Assembly (NCBI RefSeq): GCF_964065165.1
Contig: NZ_OZ061549.1
Span: forward strand, 1,240,001 to 1,304,000
Length of the DNA stretch: 64,000 bases
Origin: Levilactobacillus yonginensis
GTDB lineage: Bacteria > Bacillota > Bacilli > Lactobacillales > Lactobacillaceae
Reading direction: 5' to 3'
The notes beneath the pieces were generated by a model. The model was not told where the DNA came from and did no database searches. It was given only the letters and a program-made list of their open reading frames with translations. A program made the position numbers and the translations under genes. Positions 41,987-51,092 of this stretch are shown here, one piece after another (position 1 is the first letter of the stretch; the number at the start of each line of letters is the position of its first letter).

Positions 41987-44302
41987 CTACTTGCCTTTTG
42001 GTGCTTCCTGCCCAGTTGGGGCGTTGTTCAACGTCCACTGGAAGGTGCCGTTGTAATCGCCCTGTGCAGCTCCGGCTCCCACGTTTAGGGTTGGTCCGGT
42101 GGTGGCCCCCCAGGTACCAGAGATATTTGTCTCGACATCATCCCCCGCAGTCATCTTGTGGGCCATAACCACTCTAGCATTTTCATCCAAGACAGCCGGT
42201 TGCTCACCCTTTTGGGCAAACAGGATATTTCCGTCCAGCGTCTTGCTGAGGTCATTCCCAACGTGAAATGGTTTAAGTAGGGAAACGGTCACTAACCACT
42301 GACTGTTTTCGTCACGGTCATCGTACACACCGAGATTCCAGTTGTTCGGTTCCCGACCAACCAATTGGCTGTTTCCCGTCAGTTGCGTTGATGTGAAGGC
42401 CGGCTTGTCAGGTAAGGCTGAGAAGTAAACCTTACCCGGCTCACGCGTAATCACATAGTCCACCGCCTCAGAGGCCGAAGCATCCTGGCCACCAGTTGCC
42501 TTTAAAGATAAATGATTCTCACTCTGGTTCAGCAGTTCCGCCGGAATCGTCCATTGGTAGTGACCGGGCGTTGAATCGCCGGCAATCGCGGCCTGGGTAA
42601 CTTCCTTGGTGACATCTTTCCCGTTCAACGTTGCCGTGATTGGATACTTAGCGGCCTCAGCCGCGGTGGCAAATGCCTTGCCGTCATTGGTCAAGCTGGC
42701 TTTCACTGTGGCATCATCCCGATGTTTCACGGTCTGATTGGTCTCCCCCAACGCAGCCAGTTTCAACTTCACAGCATCTTGCACCTTGAAGCTGGGCTGC
42801 TTTAAAGTCGTCTGGTAGTTAGTCCCGTAGAACCGACTCGTCGTGCCTGGCACAACTGGATCGGCGTTATGGTCTTTGACCGTTCCCGTAATTGAGACAG
42901 TCGCCGTTTTATGATTCTTGCTTAACGTTTGGGTCCACGCCTTGTTGAGCGTCGCTTGGCCATTCAAGTCGCTGTCATTAAACGGATCACTCTGAGCACC
43001 CCAGTCATAGCTGACGTCACTACCACTCGTGGTCCATTTAAGTTGGGTAGGTAGCGGAACATTCATGGTTAGTGGTTGAATTTCCTGCTCACGCTCATTT
43101 TTATTTACCGGCTGCTTGTAGGTAAACTTGTATTGATACTTGACCTTGTGACCACTAATCACGGTCTCGCCTTCAGCAATCGGTTTACCAGTGGTCTCAT
43201 CAGTTAAGCTAACTTCTGGAACTACCCGGTCTAAACTATCGGGATCATCAATGACGACAAAGCCATTTTCACTTCTATCCGGGTCTGGGTTATTTACAGT
43301 TTGATTAGCCGTTCTACCAAAGTTGGAACCGGTAAATCCCCAGAAAACATCCCCATTGCTAGCTGGCGCAATCAGTTTCGATGTATCAATTTTGATTTCA
43401 TCCCGAATAACTTTACTCTCATTCTGCTTCTTACCAGTCTGAGCATCCACGTCATCATACTGATACGTCATTGTTTTATTTTGCGCATCCCAATCTAACG
43501 TAACGTGGTGCCATTGCCCGTCATTAAATCCCTCTAACACCTTGGGTTGAAAATGCTTCATTGAATAATAATGACGCTGATACGAGTCAGTGAACATATG
43601 GTAGGTATCGTTATCCCCCGGGTAACCACTCGCAATATGTGGACCAGTCAATTCTGGGACTGAATCCCCATCAAGATCAAACCCCTGCAAGGCATTGTAA
43701 GCTTTAGAACGATTTGAATGCGTATCGAATTCTAATGCCCAACTCGTCTGAATTGCTTTTGAAGCAATATTTTCACCTTCAATTCCCCAAACCCCTAATG
43801 ATTCGCCACTTCCAGAAAGTTGTTTATCCTGAAGATAGCCGTCCTTTCTGCTGTTTTGTAGAACAAAGGCCATTCCTTCCCCAATTTGATCAATAGGTTT
43901 ATCTCCAAAGTGTAACCACATTGAAAAATGGGCATTCTTATAAAGATTTAATCGGTTAGATGAATCCACTTTAGACCAAATCGCCCCCTCCTGTTCTTGC
44001 TTTCCATTCTCCGTTAACTTCATAATTGAATTGGGAACCCACTTTGATGAGCTAAATAAATTGCTATCATTCGTAAGTGCACGATCACTTAAATCTGAGC
44101 CGTCGACACGTTTGATTTTGCGAGTTCTAAACACATTATGACTGGACTTCTCATCTGTCCCTTCAAGCAACATCACGCCCTGTGGTGCCGTCTTTAACGC
44201 ATTATCTAAATCTGCATCCGCATGCCCCAGAATCGTCTGGGCACTTGTCAATGTCAGTCCGGTTACGCCCGCAACCGCCAGTCCAATTAACCACCTTTTC
44301 AC
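41987..44302 (-). CDS. Secreted L-type lectin / WxL-like surface protein 1
   Basis: A 771-residue exported protein. The signal peptide ends near ILGHADA. An L-type lectin domain follows (about residues 60-330; FSMWLHFGD, GMAFVLQN, SWALEFDTHSN, HYYSM, NDGQWHHVTLDWD). A DUF11-like Ig region is next. A C-terminal WxL-like domain has NNWNLGVYDDRDENSQWLVT and ends in GTFQWTLNNAP. WxL domains attach proteins non-covalently to the wall. A paralogue lies directly upstream. Start is GTG 44302 behind GGGAGGAG. No LPxTG motif. A carbohydrate-binding role is expected. Confidence 0.82.
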   Translation of the reverse strand: MKRWLIGLAVAGVTGLTLTSAQTILGHADADLDNALKTAPQGVMLLEGTDEKSSHNVFRTRKIKRVDGSDLSDRALTNDSNLFSSSKWVPNSIMKLTENGKQEQEGAIWSKVDSSNRLNLYKNAHFSMWLHFGDKPIDQIGEGMAFVLQNSRKDGYLQDKQLSGSGESLGVWGIEGENIASKAIQTSWALEFDTHSNRSKAYNALQGFDLDGDSVPELTGPHIASGYPGDNDTYHMFTDSYQRHYYSMKHFQPKVLEGFNDGQWHHVTLDWDAQNKTMTYQYDDVDAQTGKKQNESKVIRDEIKIDTSKLIAPASNGDVFWGFTGSNFGRTANQTVNNPDPDRSENGFVVIDDPDSLDRVVPEVSLTDETTGKPIAEGETVISGHKVKYQYKFTYKQPVNKNEREQEIQPLTMNVPLPTQLKWTTSGSDVSYDWGAQSDPFNDSDLNGQATLNKAWTQTLSKNHKTATVSITGTVKDHNADPVVPGTTSRFYGTNYQTTLKQPSFKVQDAVKLKLAALGETNQTVKHRDDATVKASLTNDGKAFATAAEAAKYPITATLNGKDVTKEVTQAAIAGDSTPGHYQWTIPAELLNQSENHLSLKATGGQDASASEAVDYVITREPGKVYFSALPDKPAFTSTQLTGNSQLVGREPNNWNLGVYDDRDENSQWLVTVSLLKPFHVGNDLSKTLDGNILFAQKGEQPAVLDENARVVMAHKMTAGDDVETNISGTWGATTGPTLNVGAGAAQGDYNGTFQWTLNNAPTGQEAPKGK

Positions 44303-44442
44303 AATAATCTCCTCCCATTTATCATCTAAAGTGAATTATACAGGTGTCAATGGACAATGGTGTATAATATGTGCCATTATGACAATTTAAATAGTTTGTC
44401 TGTTATGGAAACGTTTACGAACGCTGTTAACTCAGTATATCC

Positions 44443-46611
44443 TTATGGCGCGTCATAAAGTTCCCAGGTCAGTTGCCCTGCGTACTCACCCCTGACCGCA
44501 TCACTGTTAACATTCAACATTAGTCCCTCGTCCGCAGCCCATGACCGTGTGACATCAATTTCTTCTCCTTTGGGTGAAGTTGGTATGAGAAAAGCTTCGC
44601 CGGTTTTAAGATGGGTCGTCTGCTTCTTCTGCACCCAGGCCAAGTTCCCAGATAATTGACGCTGCTCCGTCGTGGCAAACGGTTCAGACAACCGCACTGT
44701 CAGCTTCCAGCCCCGGCCAGCCTCACGCGTGTCCCGGACCTTCAATCCCCAGTTCAGGTGACGCTGAACCAGCTGGCGATTACCCGTCAGTCGCGCGGCT
44801 TTAAACGTACTATCCTTGGGCAATTGAGTGAATTGTAACTGCCCCGCTCGTTTAATCACTTGCACGCTAAACGGCCGCCTGGTCACGTTGCCATACCCAT
44901 CGTCAGCTGAAATAGTCACAACATTCTGGCCCATTTTAAGACTGTCATGCGGAAGCGTCACGTGGAAATCTCCCGGTTGACTGCCCGGTTGCCGGGCTTG
45001 CGTAACTTTGGGCTGCATCACGATCCGGTTATTCAGCGTCACCTTTACGTGACTGTTATCCCACTCCTCATGGGTCAACGGGTCACCACCATTAGTCAGC
45101 CGGCCAGCAATCAGGGTATGTTGTTCAGCCACCGTGTGTATCTCACTCTTACCCAAATTATCCACTCGTAGATCAGACTGGCCATTAATCAAATACGGTA
45201 TCGTCGCTGAGGGACTTCGATAGTCTGGTCCGTAAAAATTCCCAATCACCGAAGGCATCCGCAACAACCGACTAGTCGGTCGAACAGTGCCTTCAATGCT
45301 CACGAGGATGGTATTTCTGGCGTGTAGCACATTAGCCGTCATTGATTGCTTCAATTGATACTGAAAACGGTCGCCCTGCAAGGTCCGCTCCTCAAAAAAA
45401 ATGTCATCTGCCATCTGTAGGGCCACCTTTGCCCGGCGCCACTTGATTTCCTTAGGCAACGGGACATCAATTTTCACTCCGGCTAACTCAGTTTTGCCCG
45501 TGTACCGGGCCCGGAAAGTGTAGCGGACCCGGTGGCCCGGATCAATTTTGTCGCCCGCCCGCAGCAACCGGCCGCCCTCTTCCATACTGTGCAAGCCGGT
45601 CACATCCCGCACGACGGCAGGTAACTTATCAAATTTGGGGGTGTCGCTCAACTGGTCCACGACCACCAATCCGTTCTCACTTCCAGCCGCACTCGTTGCC
45701 CCGGTCACGCCCCAGAACACGCTGTTCGGCACGCTCCCGTTCACCGCAAACTGTTGCTGGTCAATCCGTACCTGCCCGGCTAAATAATCATCCTTACTCT
45801 GAAAGTTACCCGCCGCATCCTTGTCATTCAACTGATAGACCAGCACACTTTCCTGAGCTTGCCACTTCACGGTCAAATGGTGCCAGCGACCATCCGCCAA
45901 ATTACCGACTGGCCGCGGTTGGGTCGGTCTCAACCCATAATAGTGCTGCTGAGCGGATCCCAGGCGAACGTAACTACTGGCCATCCCCGGATACCCGTGA
46001 TCCACGTGCATCCCGTTGGGGATCGTCGGATCACCATCAAAGAAACCGTGCATCCCCGGCAACGGTGTCCGATTCACGTGCGTATCAAACTCCAACGCCC
46101 AGCTATTCTGAATGGCTGACTGGGCCACCGCTAATGGCTCGGTCACTACGGGCGTCCTATCCGCTCCCCACACCCCCAGAGACTGACCAGCGTGGGACTG
46201 GGCACTAGCCTGTTGCGGTGCATTATGCAAAACGAAGGCCAACCCGTCGGCCGCCGCCTGACCCTTATCCCCAAAGTACAACCAGAGACCAATCTTCTTG
46301 TCCTGCTTCAAATTTAATTTAGCCTGAACTGCGTCCTGACCACCATCCTGCGACCAAACGGACCCCGCCTGATTAGGCGCCGTTGCGGGTTGGTCTCGGG
46401 TAATCAGGGCAATTGACTTGGACATACTTGGTGAATCCAGCAGTTCTGCTGAATTTTGTGGTGCCTGTGTCGTAAATAATTTATCCAGTGGTAAGCCCAC
46501 CGGGGCGGTCCGCACGGCGTGAGCCAAATCTGTGTTATCCGCTGCTTGGGCCGTGACCCACTGGCACCCCAAGCCACAGACCACGGCCAGTACCATCAAA
46601 AGTGATTTCAT
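44443..46611 (-). CDS. Secreted L-type lectin / WxL-like surface protein 2
   Basis: A 722-residue paralogue with the same order: signal peptide (cleavage near TAQAA), L-type lectin domain (IGLWLYFGD, GLAFVLHN, SWALEFDTHVN, HYYGL, ADGRWHHLTVKWQ), Ig-like region and a WxL-like C-terminus (LNWGLKVRDTR, GWKLTVRLS, GQLTWELYDAP). It is clearly richer in Arg and GC than its neighbour, so the copies are old duplicates or had different histories. ATG 46611 follows GGGGGAG. The 140-bp gap to the next gene holds another possible promoter. Confidence 0.82.
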   Translation of the reverse strand: MKSLLMVLAVVCGLGCQWVTAQAADNTDLAHAVRTAPVGLPLDKLFTTQAPQNSAELLDSPSMSKSIALITRDQPATAPNQAGSVWSQDGGQDAVQAKLNLKQDKKIGLWLYFGDKGQAAADGLAFVLHNAPQQASAQSHAGQSLGVWGADRTPVVTEPLAVAQSAIQNSWALEFDTHVNRTPLPGMHGFFDGDPTIPNGMHVDHGYPGMASSYVRLGSAQQHYYGLRPTQPRPVGNLADGRWHHLTVKWQAQESVLVYQLNDKDAAGNFQSKDDYLAGQVRIDQQQFAVNGSVPNSVFWGVTGATSAAGSENGLVVVDQLSDTPKFDKLPAVVRDVTGLHSMEEGGRLLRAGDKIDPGHRVRYTFRARYTGKTELAGVKIDVPLPKEIKWRRAKVALQMADDIFFEERTLQGDRFQYQLKQSMTANVLHARNTILVSIEGTVRPTSRLLRMPSVIGNFYGPDYRSPSATIPYLINGQSDLRVDNLGKSEIHTVAEQHTLIAGRLTNGGDPLTHEEWDNSHVKVTLNNRIVMQPKVTQARQPGSQPGDFHVTLPHDSLKMGQNVVTISADDGYGNVTRRPFSVQVIKRAGQLQFTQLPKDSTFKAARLTGNRQLVQRHLNWGLKVRDTREAGRGWKLTVRLSEPFATTEQRQLSGNLAWVQKKQTTHLKTGEAFLIPTSPKGEEIDVTRSWAADEGLMLNVNSDAVRGEYAGQLTWELYDAP

Positions 46612-46741
46612 GTGTGTTGCTCCCCCTGCTTTAACTTTCGGACACAGATTATACAGAGACCGGTCAAGCCACACACCTTAAATGCTCGAATATAATTATT
46701 AAAATATGTAGTTAGTTGTGGCAGCGCTTACAATTGGTGCC

Positions 46742-46778
46742 AAAAAACGGGTAGCCTAGGTCTCAACCCCAGGCTACC
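46742..46778 (-). terminator. Terminator of the MFS gene at 46821
   Basis: On the minus strand GGTAGCCT and AGGCTACC pair, followed by CGTTTTTTGG. Confidence 0.82.
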
Positions 46779-46820
46779 AGCCAGGTCACGGCTATTTAGT
46801 GACCTCATTTTACATAATGT

Positions 46821-48026
46821 CTAAATTCGATTGAATTTCTTCACTAAACGCTTCACCGGCCGTGCCAGCTTGATCAAGCCCAAGGTCAGGCCGATGCTGA
46901 TGGCCACCATCCCAGCGCCGAAGACGGGCGTCCAACTCAAACCAAATTGGCTCGTCACCTGACCACCAATACCGGATCCCAGCGCGATTCCCACGTTGAA
47001 GGCCGCAATATTCAGGGCCGACGCCATGGTAATGTCGTTGGGCGTGTTCTTTTCAGCTAACTGAACAATGTATAGCTGTAAACCTGGTACGTTCATGAAG
47101 GCAAAGAACCCCATGAACAGCACCGTCAGAAGGCCTAGCCAATGACTACCAGACGTAAACGTCAGGACTAGCAACGTCACGAACAGGCCGGTAAACATCT
47201 TCAAGAGCGCAGCCAACGGCTTGGCATTGGCCCAACGACCACCCAAAGTATTACCAATCGCAACCATCAACCCGTAAACGACCAGGATAATGACCACGGC
47301 ACCAGCCGACCACCCCATCTTCTGTTCCAATAAGGGTGAAAGGTAGGTGTACGCCACGAAAGTTCCCCCGTAGCCCAGCGCCGTGACTAACAGGGCTAAT
47401 AACAGTTGCGGATTACCTAGTACCCGCAAGATACCCTTGGCAGTAGCCTTGCTTGGCAATGGCAGGTTCCGGGGCACTAAAATGTAGTCCGCAATCAACC
47501 CGATCACACCAATCACACTAATGAAGATAAAGGACCAGCGCCAGCCACCAAGCTGACCGATCATGGTCCCCATGGGCACCCCGGTCACCGTGGCGACCGT
47601 CAAGCCGGTGAACATCACAGCGATGGCCGATGCCCGTTTGGAAGGAGCCACCACGTCCGCCGCAATTACGGACGCCACGGTCATGAAGATTCCGTGAGCC
47701 AGCGCGGCGATGACCCGACCAGCCAACAAGACGATAAAAGCCGGAGCAAAAGCCGCAACTAAATTTCCTAAAATAAACAGTAACATGATGATCACCATCA
47801 AGGTGTGCCGGTTAATCTGCCCGGTCAGCAACGTCATCAGTGGCGCACCGACCATAATACCCAGTGCGTAGACGGACACCGTCATGCCGGCCTGGGCCAT
47901 GCTGACGTGGAAGCTCTGAATCAGTAACGGAATCAGGCCGACGCTGATGAATTCCGTGGAGCCGATGGCAAAGGCGCTAACGGCCAGTGCCAGTAAAGTC
48001 AAGGTTGGTGAAATTTTCTTAGTCAT
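46821..48026 (-). CDS. MFS efflux transporter (AraJ/YdhP type)
   Basis: A 401-residue, 12-helix major facilitator. The opening FAIGSTEFISVGLIPLL is the mark of the AraJ/YdhP branch, and the motif C-like GLTVATVTGVPMGTMIG follows in helix 5. These export sugars or drugs. The HxlR regulator is divergent, a common pairing for inducible efflux. ATG 48026 follows GAGGAGG. Confidence 0.88.
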   Translation of the reverse strand: MTKKISPTLTLLALAVSAFAIGSTEFISVGLIPLLIQSFHVSMAQAGMTVSVYALGIMVGAPLMTLLTGQINRHTLMVIIMLLFILGNLVAAFAPAFIVLLAGRVIAALAHGIFMTVASVIAADVVAPSKRASAIAVMFTGLTVATVTGVPMGTMIGQLGGWRWSFIFISVIGVIGLIADYILVPRNLPLPSKATAKGILRVLGNPQLLLALLVTALGYGGTFVAYTYLSPLLEQKMGWSAGAVVIILVVYGLMVAIGNTLGGRWANAKPLAALLKMFTGLFVTLLVLTFTSGSHWLGLLTVLFMGFFAFMNVPGLQLYIVQLAEKNTPNDITMASALNIAAFNVGIALGSGIGGQVTSQFGLSWTPVFGAGMVAISIGLTLGLIKLARPVKRLVKKFNRI

Positions 48027-48155
48027 AATGACCTCCTCGTTTTTCGTTTGCTAACGTGATAAGTATTGATTATACTGGTTAGTAACCTGAGTACAAGAAC
48101 CCACTTTAAAGTGCGATACCCACCAAAAGGTAACTATTAGATAGGAGGCCGTTTC
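48027..48155. promoter_or_regulatory. Divergent MFS/HxlR control region
   Basis: It contains GTTAGTAACCTGAGTAC and AGGTAACTA as imperfect inverted copies around CACTTTAAAGTG (a perfect 12-bp palindrome at 48108-48119). These are likely HxlR-binding sites. Confidence 0.5.
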
Positions 48156-48518
48156 ATGCCCACAAAAACGTATCACATTGGTGTTGAAGCCACGATGGAA
48201 ATTATTGGTGGCAAGTGGAAATCCATTATTCTCTGCCATCTCCGCCACCAAACCATGCGCACCAGCGAATTGGCCCGGGCCATTCCGCAGATCTCACAAA
48301 AGATGTTGACACAACAACTGCGTGAACTGGAAGCAGCTAATATTGTGACCCGTCACGTTTACAAGCAAGTTCCCCCCCGGGTCGATTACGCGCTCACCGA
48401 TTACGGCGAGTCACTGTCTGGCATTCTCCATGAGCTCTGCGTTTGGGGGGAAGATAATATCGATCGGCGGCAGGCTGAGGGTGAGGAGATCACCCTGTTA
48501 AGTCGCGACGATGTCTAA
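48156..48518 (+). CDS. HxlR-family regulator
   Basis: A 120-residue winged-helix regulator with the HxlR signature (IIGGKWKSIILCHL, then TSELARAIPQISQKMLTQQL and a wing VPPRVDYALT). The Cys in ILCHL and in ELCVWG might sense redox or electrophiles, as in related HypR/YodB proteins. It probably represses the divergent MFS gene. ATG 48156 follows AGGAGG. A family A element lies directly downstream. Confidence 0.9.
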   Translation: MPTKTYHIGVEATMEIIGGKWKSIILCHLRHQTMRTSELARAIPQISQKMLTQQLRELEAANIVTRHVYKQVPPRVDYALTDYGESLSGILHELCVWGEDNIDRRQAEGEEITLLSRDDV

Positions 48519-48534
48519 CGGTTGATGGATAATG

Positions 48535-48726
48535 GTCGCCTCCGGCTGTCAGGGCGGGTGCTAGCTGTGGGGACCGCCTGCGGCCTGAGAAACGTCCTCC
48601 GGCTCGACTGGAAGCCTTGGTCAAATCGCCAAGTCTCCCAGCTCGTCCCGTGTTCTAACCTCGGAAAATTCACCGAGCTAAGAACACCGTCACGGCCAGC
48701 ACCCGCCCTGACAACCTGCGGCTACG
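48535..48726 (+). repeat. Structured intergenic element, family A, copy A9
   Basis: The outer helix is perfect over 15 bp: GTCAGGGCGGGTGCT with AGCACCCGCCCTGAC. GCTGTGGGGACCG, CAGCTCGTCCCGTG and the hairpin CTCGG-AAAATTCA-CCGAG follow the plan. It starts 16 nt behind the HxlR stop, in the same orientation. Confidence 0.72.
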
Positions 48727-48813
48727 GTAGCGCATTGACGTTAGACCAGTGTTCACCGTCAAACTTGGCTTGTCACTGATTCCACTTAACTAGATTTCAA
48801 CCTCATAGTTACC

Positions 48814-48870
48814 AAAAAAGTAGTTGATTACTTTGGATGCTACCATCCTTAGTAATCAGCTACCTTTTTT
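48814..48870. terminator. Bidirectional terminator
   Basis: AAAAAAGTAG.TGATTACT and AGTAATCA.CTACCTTTTTT pair, with an inner GGATG/CATCC step. Confidence 0.8.
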
Positions 48871-49042
48871 GGGTTGAATTTGAACCGCAACTACGTGTAG
48901 TGATTCTCAGAAGTCTTTTTGTACCGCGGTGTTAGGTATGTATCCGTCGCATCCTATCCTGCTTAAGGGCAAATTTTTTATTGGTGATATGGCTGTGAAA
49001 TTACCTCGAACGTTAATCTCAGCACGACCGCTGCTAGTGGCT

Positions 49043-49477
49043 TTACTTCTTAGGAATCCAAGCTGTCATCTTACCCATCTTGGTGTAATGACCGCCGCCA
49101 TTCGGATAATACGTGACAAACTGTAGCCTTTTACCAACTTGATGAATCCGAACCTTGTAGGTCTTATTTGAGTACATGGTTTCAATTCCTTTAAACGTAT
49201 AGTAGTGTTTGCTGGTCTTCTGATACTTTACCTTCCCCATGACGAAGGGATCCGCAAAAGAATATGCCGAAAAACCCTTCTTGGTGATTTTTACACCTTC
49301 TGGTGCTCTAAAAGCATTCTGACCCTTCCCAACCGTTATCTTGTGTTCCCATTTACCGCGTAAAACCTTGGGCGTTCCCTGGTGCCACTTGGCTGCACGA
49401 GCGGTAGTTGGTTGATTAATTGCCAATGGCAGACCAACTGAAAGGCTCACGACAACGAGGGCTAACATCTTCTTCAT
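49043..49477 (-). CDS. Small secreted protein, paralogue-like to that at 16163
   Basis: A 144-residue protein with a signal peptide (MKKMLALVVVSLSVG, cleavage near TARAA) and a basic mature domain of ~115 residues (VLRGKWEHKITVG, then YTFKGIETMYSNKTYKVRIHQVG). The pattern 'signal peptide, LRGxW, Lys/Tyr-rich beta strands' matches the gene at 16163. Function unknown. ATG 49477 follows AGAAGGAG. The promoter area upstream has a 13-A tract. Confidence 0.65.
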   Translation of the reverse strand: MKKMLALVVVSLSVGLPLAINQPTTARAAKWHQGTPKVLRGKWEHKITVGKGQNAFRAPEGVKITKKGFSAYSFADPFVMGKVKYQKTSKHYYTFKGIETMYSNKTYKVRIHQVGKRLQFVTYYPNGGGHYTKMGKMTAWIPKK

Positions 49478-49771
49478 AACTTCAGCTCCTTCTAAAAAAA
49501 AAAAAACTCGACAAATTAAAAATGATATTAATGATATTTATCACCAACATCGTTAATACACCTTAGTTTACATCATTCTATATTTTATATAAATATATTT
49601 CACGCTAATGTGATACATGATACTAATCGACAGAACCACCGCCACCAAGCCATGCTGGTCAGCAAGTAGGCAGCCAAAAAGTGTTCATTAATTATCTCTA
49701 CTACAAAAGATCAACCAACTATTGGCCACACGTCATCCCCAATAAATATCCCGTATTCAAATCCAACGAGT

Positions 49772-49970
49772 GCGGTAGCCGACGGGTGGCAGGGGTGGGG
49801 CTGGCTGTGTCGATGGTGTTAGGCCGGGCGATTTTTTCCCGACCTTACACCATGGGACGGGTTGGGAGACTTGGTGGGGTATCCAAGGCTTCCAACCGAG
49901 GGCCAAGACCGCTCCGCAGGCTTGGTCCGGTCCCCACAGCCAGCGCCGCCCCTGACGCCCGTCGGCGGCA
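49772..49970 (-). repeat. Structured intergenic element, family A, copy A10
   Basis: On the minus strand CAGGGGCGGCGCTGGCTGTG pairs with CACAGCCAGCCCCACCCCTG, and GGTCGGG with CCCGGCC around an A-rich loop. It is the one clear copy in a divergent gap, between the secreted-protein gene start and the gene at 50158, not behind a gene. Confidence 0.7.
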
Positions 49971-50157
49971 ATCCCTTCACACATCTCAGATTCCAACGAT
50001 TTTTAAACCACAGATGAACTTTATTACCGGATTAAACGGTTGGCGCGTTAAATTAACGCAAAAACTTACTGAACTTCCCCCTTGAAAGGTCTATAATTAT
50101 TTTTATTGCTATTTAAGATTGTTAATTTAATTAACGGATCTGGGGAGAGAATGTACT

Positions 50158-51081
50158 ATGCACTTATTCATCAATATTGTGCCGCAAGATCAGTTGGATT
50201 GGGAACGTTTAACTACGCTCATCAGGGAAATTACCGACCAACACTTTGCAGCCATCACTTTAAACTTACAACTGCCCACGGACCAGCAGCTAACCGACGA
50301 CCAGACTCGTCAGGCGGACGCTTGGTCCCTTACCCAAAACGCCCAGCCCCAACTCAGTGACAACGAGACGACCCTCCTGAACTTACGTGAGACGGATCAC
50401 TTGTTGCCGGGTGCCTTCCAGCAATGGGCACAAGTCATCACTCAACACGCCAACAGCCTGGTCAGCTTGGCAACATTTGACAGCGCCGAACCAGTGGCCG
50501 ACCAAATTACCAACTACCTGGCCGACTACCAAGATAGCAACACCCACCTAACGCTACAACAACTAGCCGGTGACACGCCCGTGACCAACACGACCACCCT
50601 GTGGGCCCTCCAAAGCTACAGCGTTCAGGATAATCTGCAAACGCAACGCCTGTTGAGCCAGCGACTACGGTTAACTGGGCTCTTACTACCCAAAGCTCTT
50701 CTGCGCGCCGACCTACCACTGGTTTCCCTGGCCCAAACGCTCACGGTCCTGCAGAACTCGACCGATGTCGTTCGGCTCCACGTGCCAACGTTAGCGCGCC
50801 AAGCTTGGTCTGCCACCACCCCCCTGGCATGGTTGGATCAGCTACAAAGCATTACGGTCAGCGACCTCGACGTCAGCTGGCAACCGGTCTTCACAACCTA
50901 CGCCCAAAATCAACTTAATACCCTACTCGACGTTGCGGGTCGTCACGCTCTGTCATCTTCGGTTCATTTACAACTCTTACAACGGATCAAACATTTGACC
51001 ATTCAGCCAACGCGCCGATGGTCCCGTCTCGGTCTCCTACAGCTCGTGTCGCCCCGTATGGCGCACCGGCTGTTCTACTAG
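50158..51081 (+). CDS. Protein of unknown function, paired with TagF-like gene
   Basis: A 307-residue soluble protein, unusually rich in Gln, Leu and Thr and poor in Gly, without signal peptide or membrane helix. No domain is recognised. Its last third (LTGLLLPKALLRADLPLVSL, WQPVFTTYAQNQLNTLLDVAG) is helical. The stop lies 11 bp before the TagF-like start, so the two genes are coexpressed. A teichoic-acid-related or glycosyltransferase-partner role is inferred from this only. Confidence 0.65.
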   Translation: MHLFINIVPQDQLDWERLTTLIREITDQHFAAITLNLQLPTDQQLTDDQTRQADAWSLTQNAQPQLSDNETTLLNLRETDHLLPGAFQQWAQVITQHANSLVSLATFDSAEPVADQITNYLADYQDSNTHLTLQQLAGDTPVTNTTTLWALQSYSVQDNLQTQRLLSQRLRLTGLLLPKALLRADLPLVSLAQTLTVLQNSTDVVRLHVPTLARQAWSATTPLAWLDQLQSITVSDLDVSWQPVFTTYAQNQLNTLLDVAGRHALSSSVHLQLLQRIKHLTIQPTRRWSRLGLLQLVSPRMAHRLFY

Positions 51082-51092
51082 GAGGTGACCTG

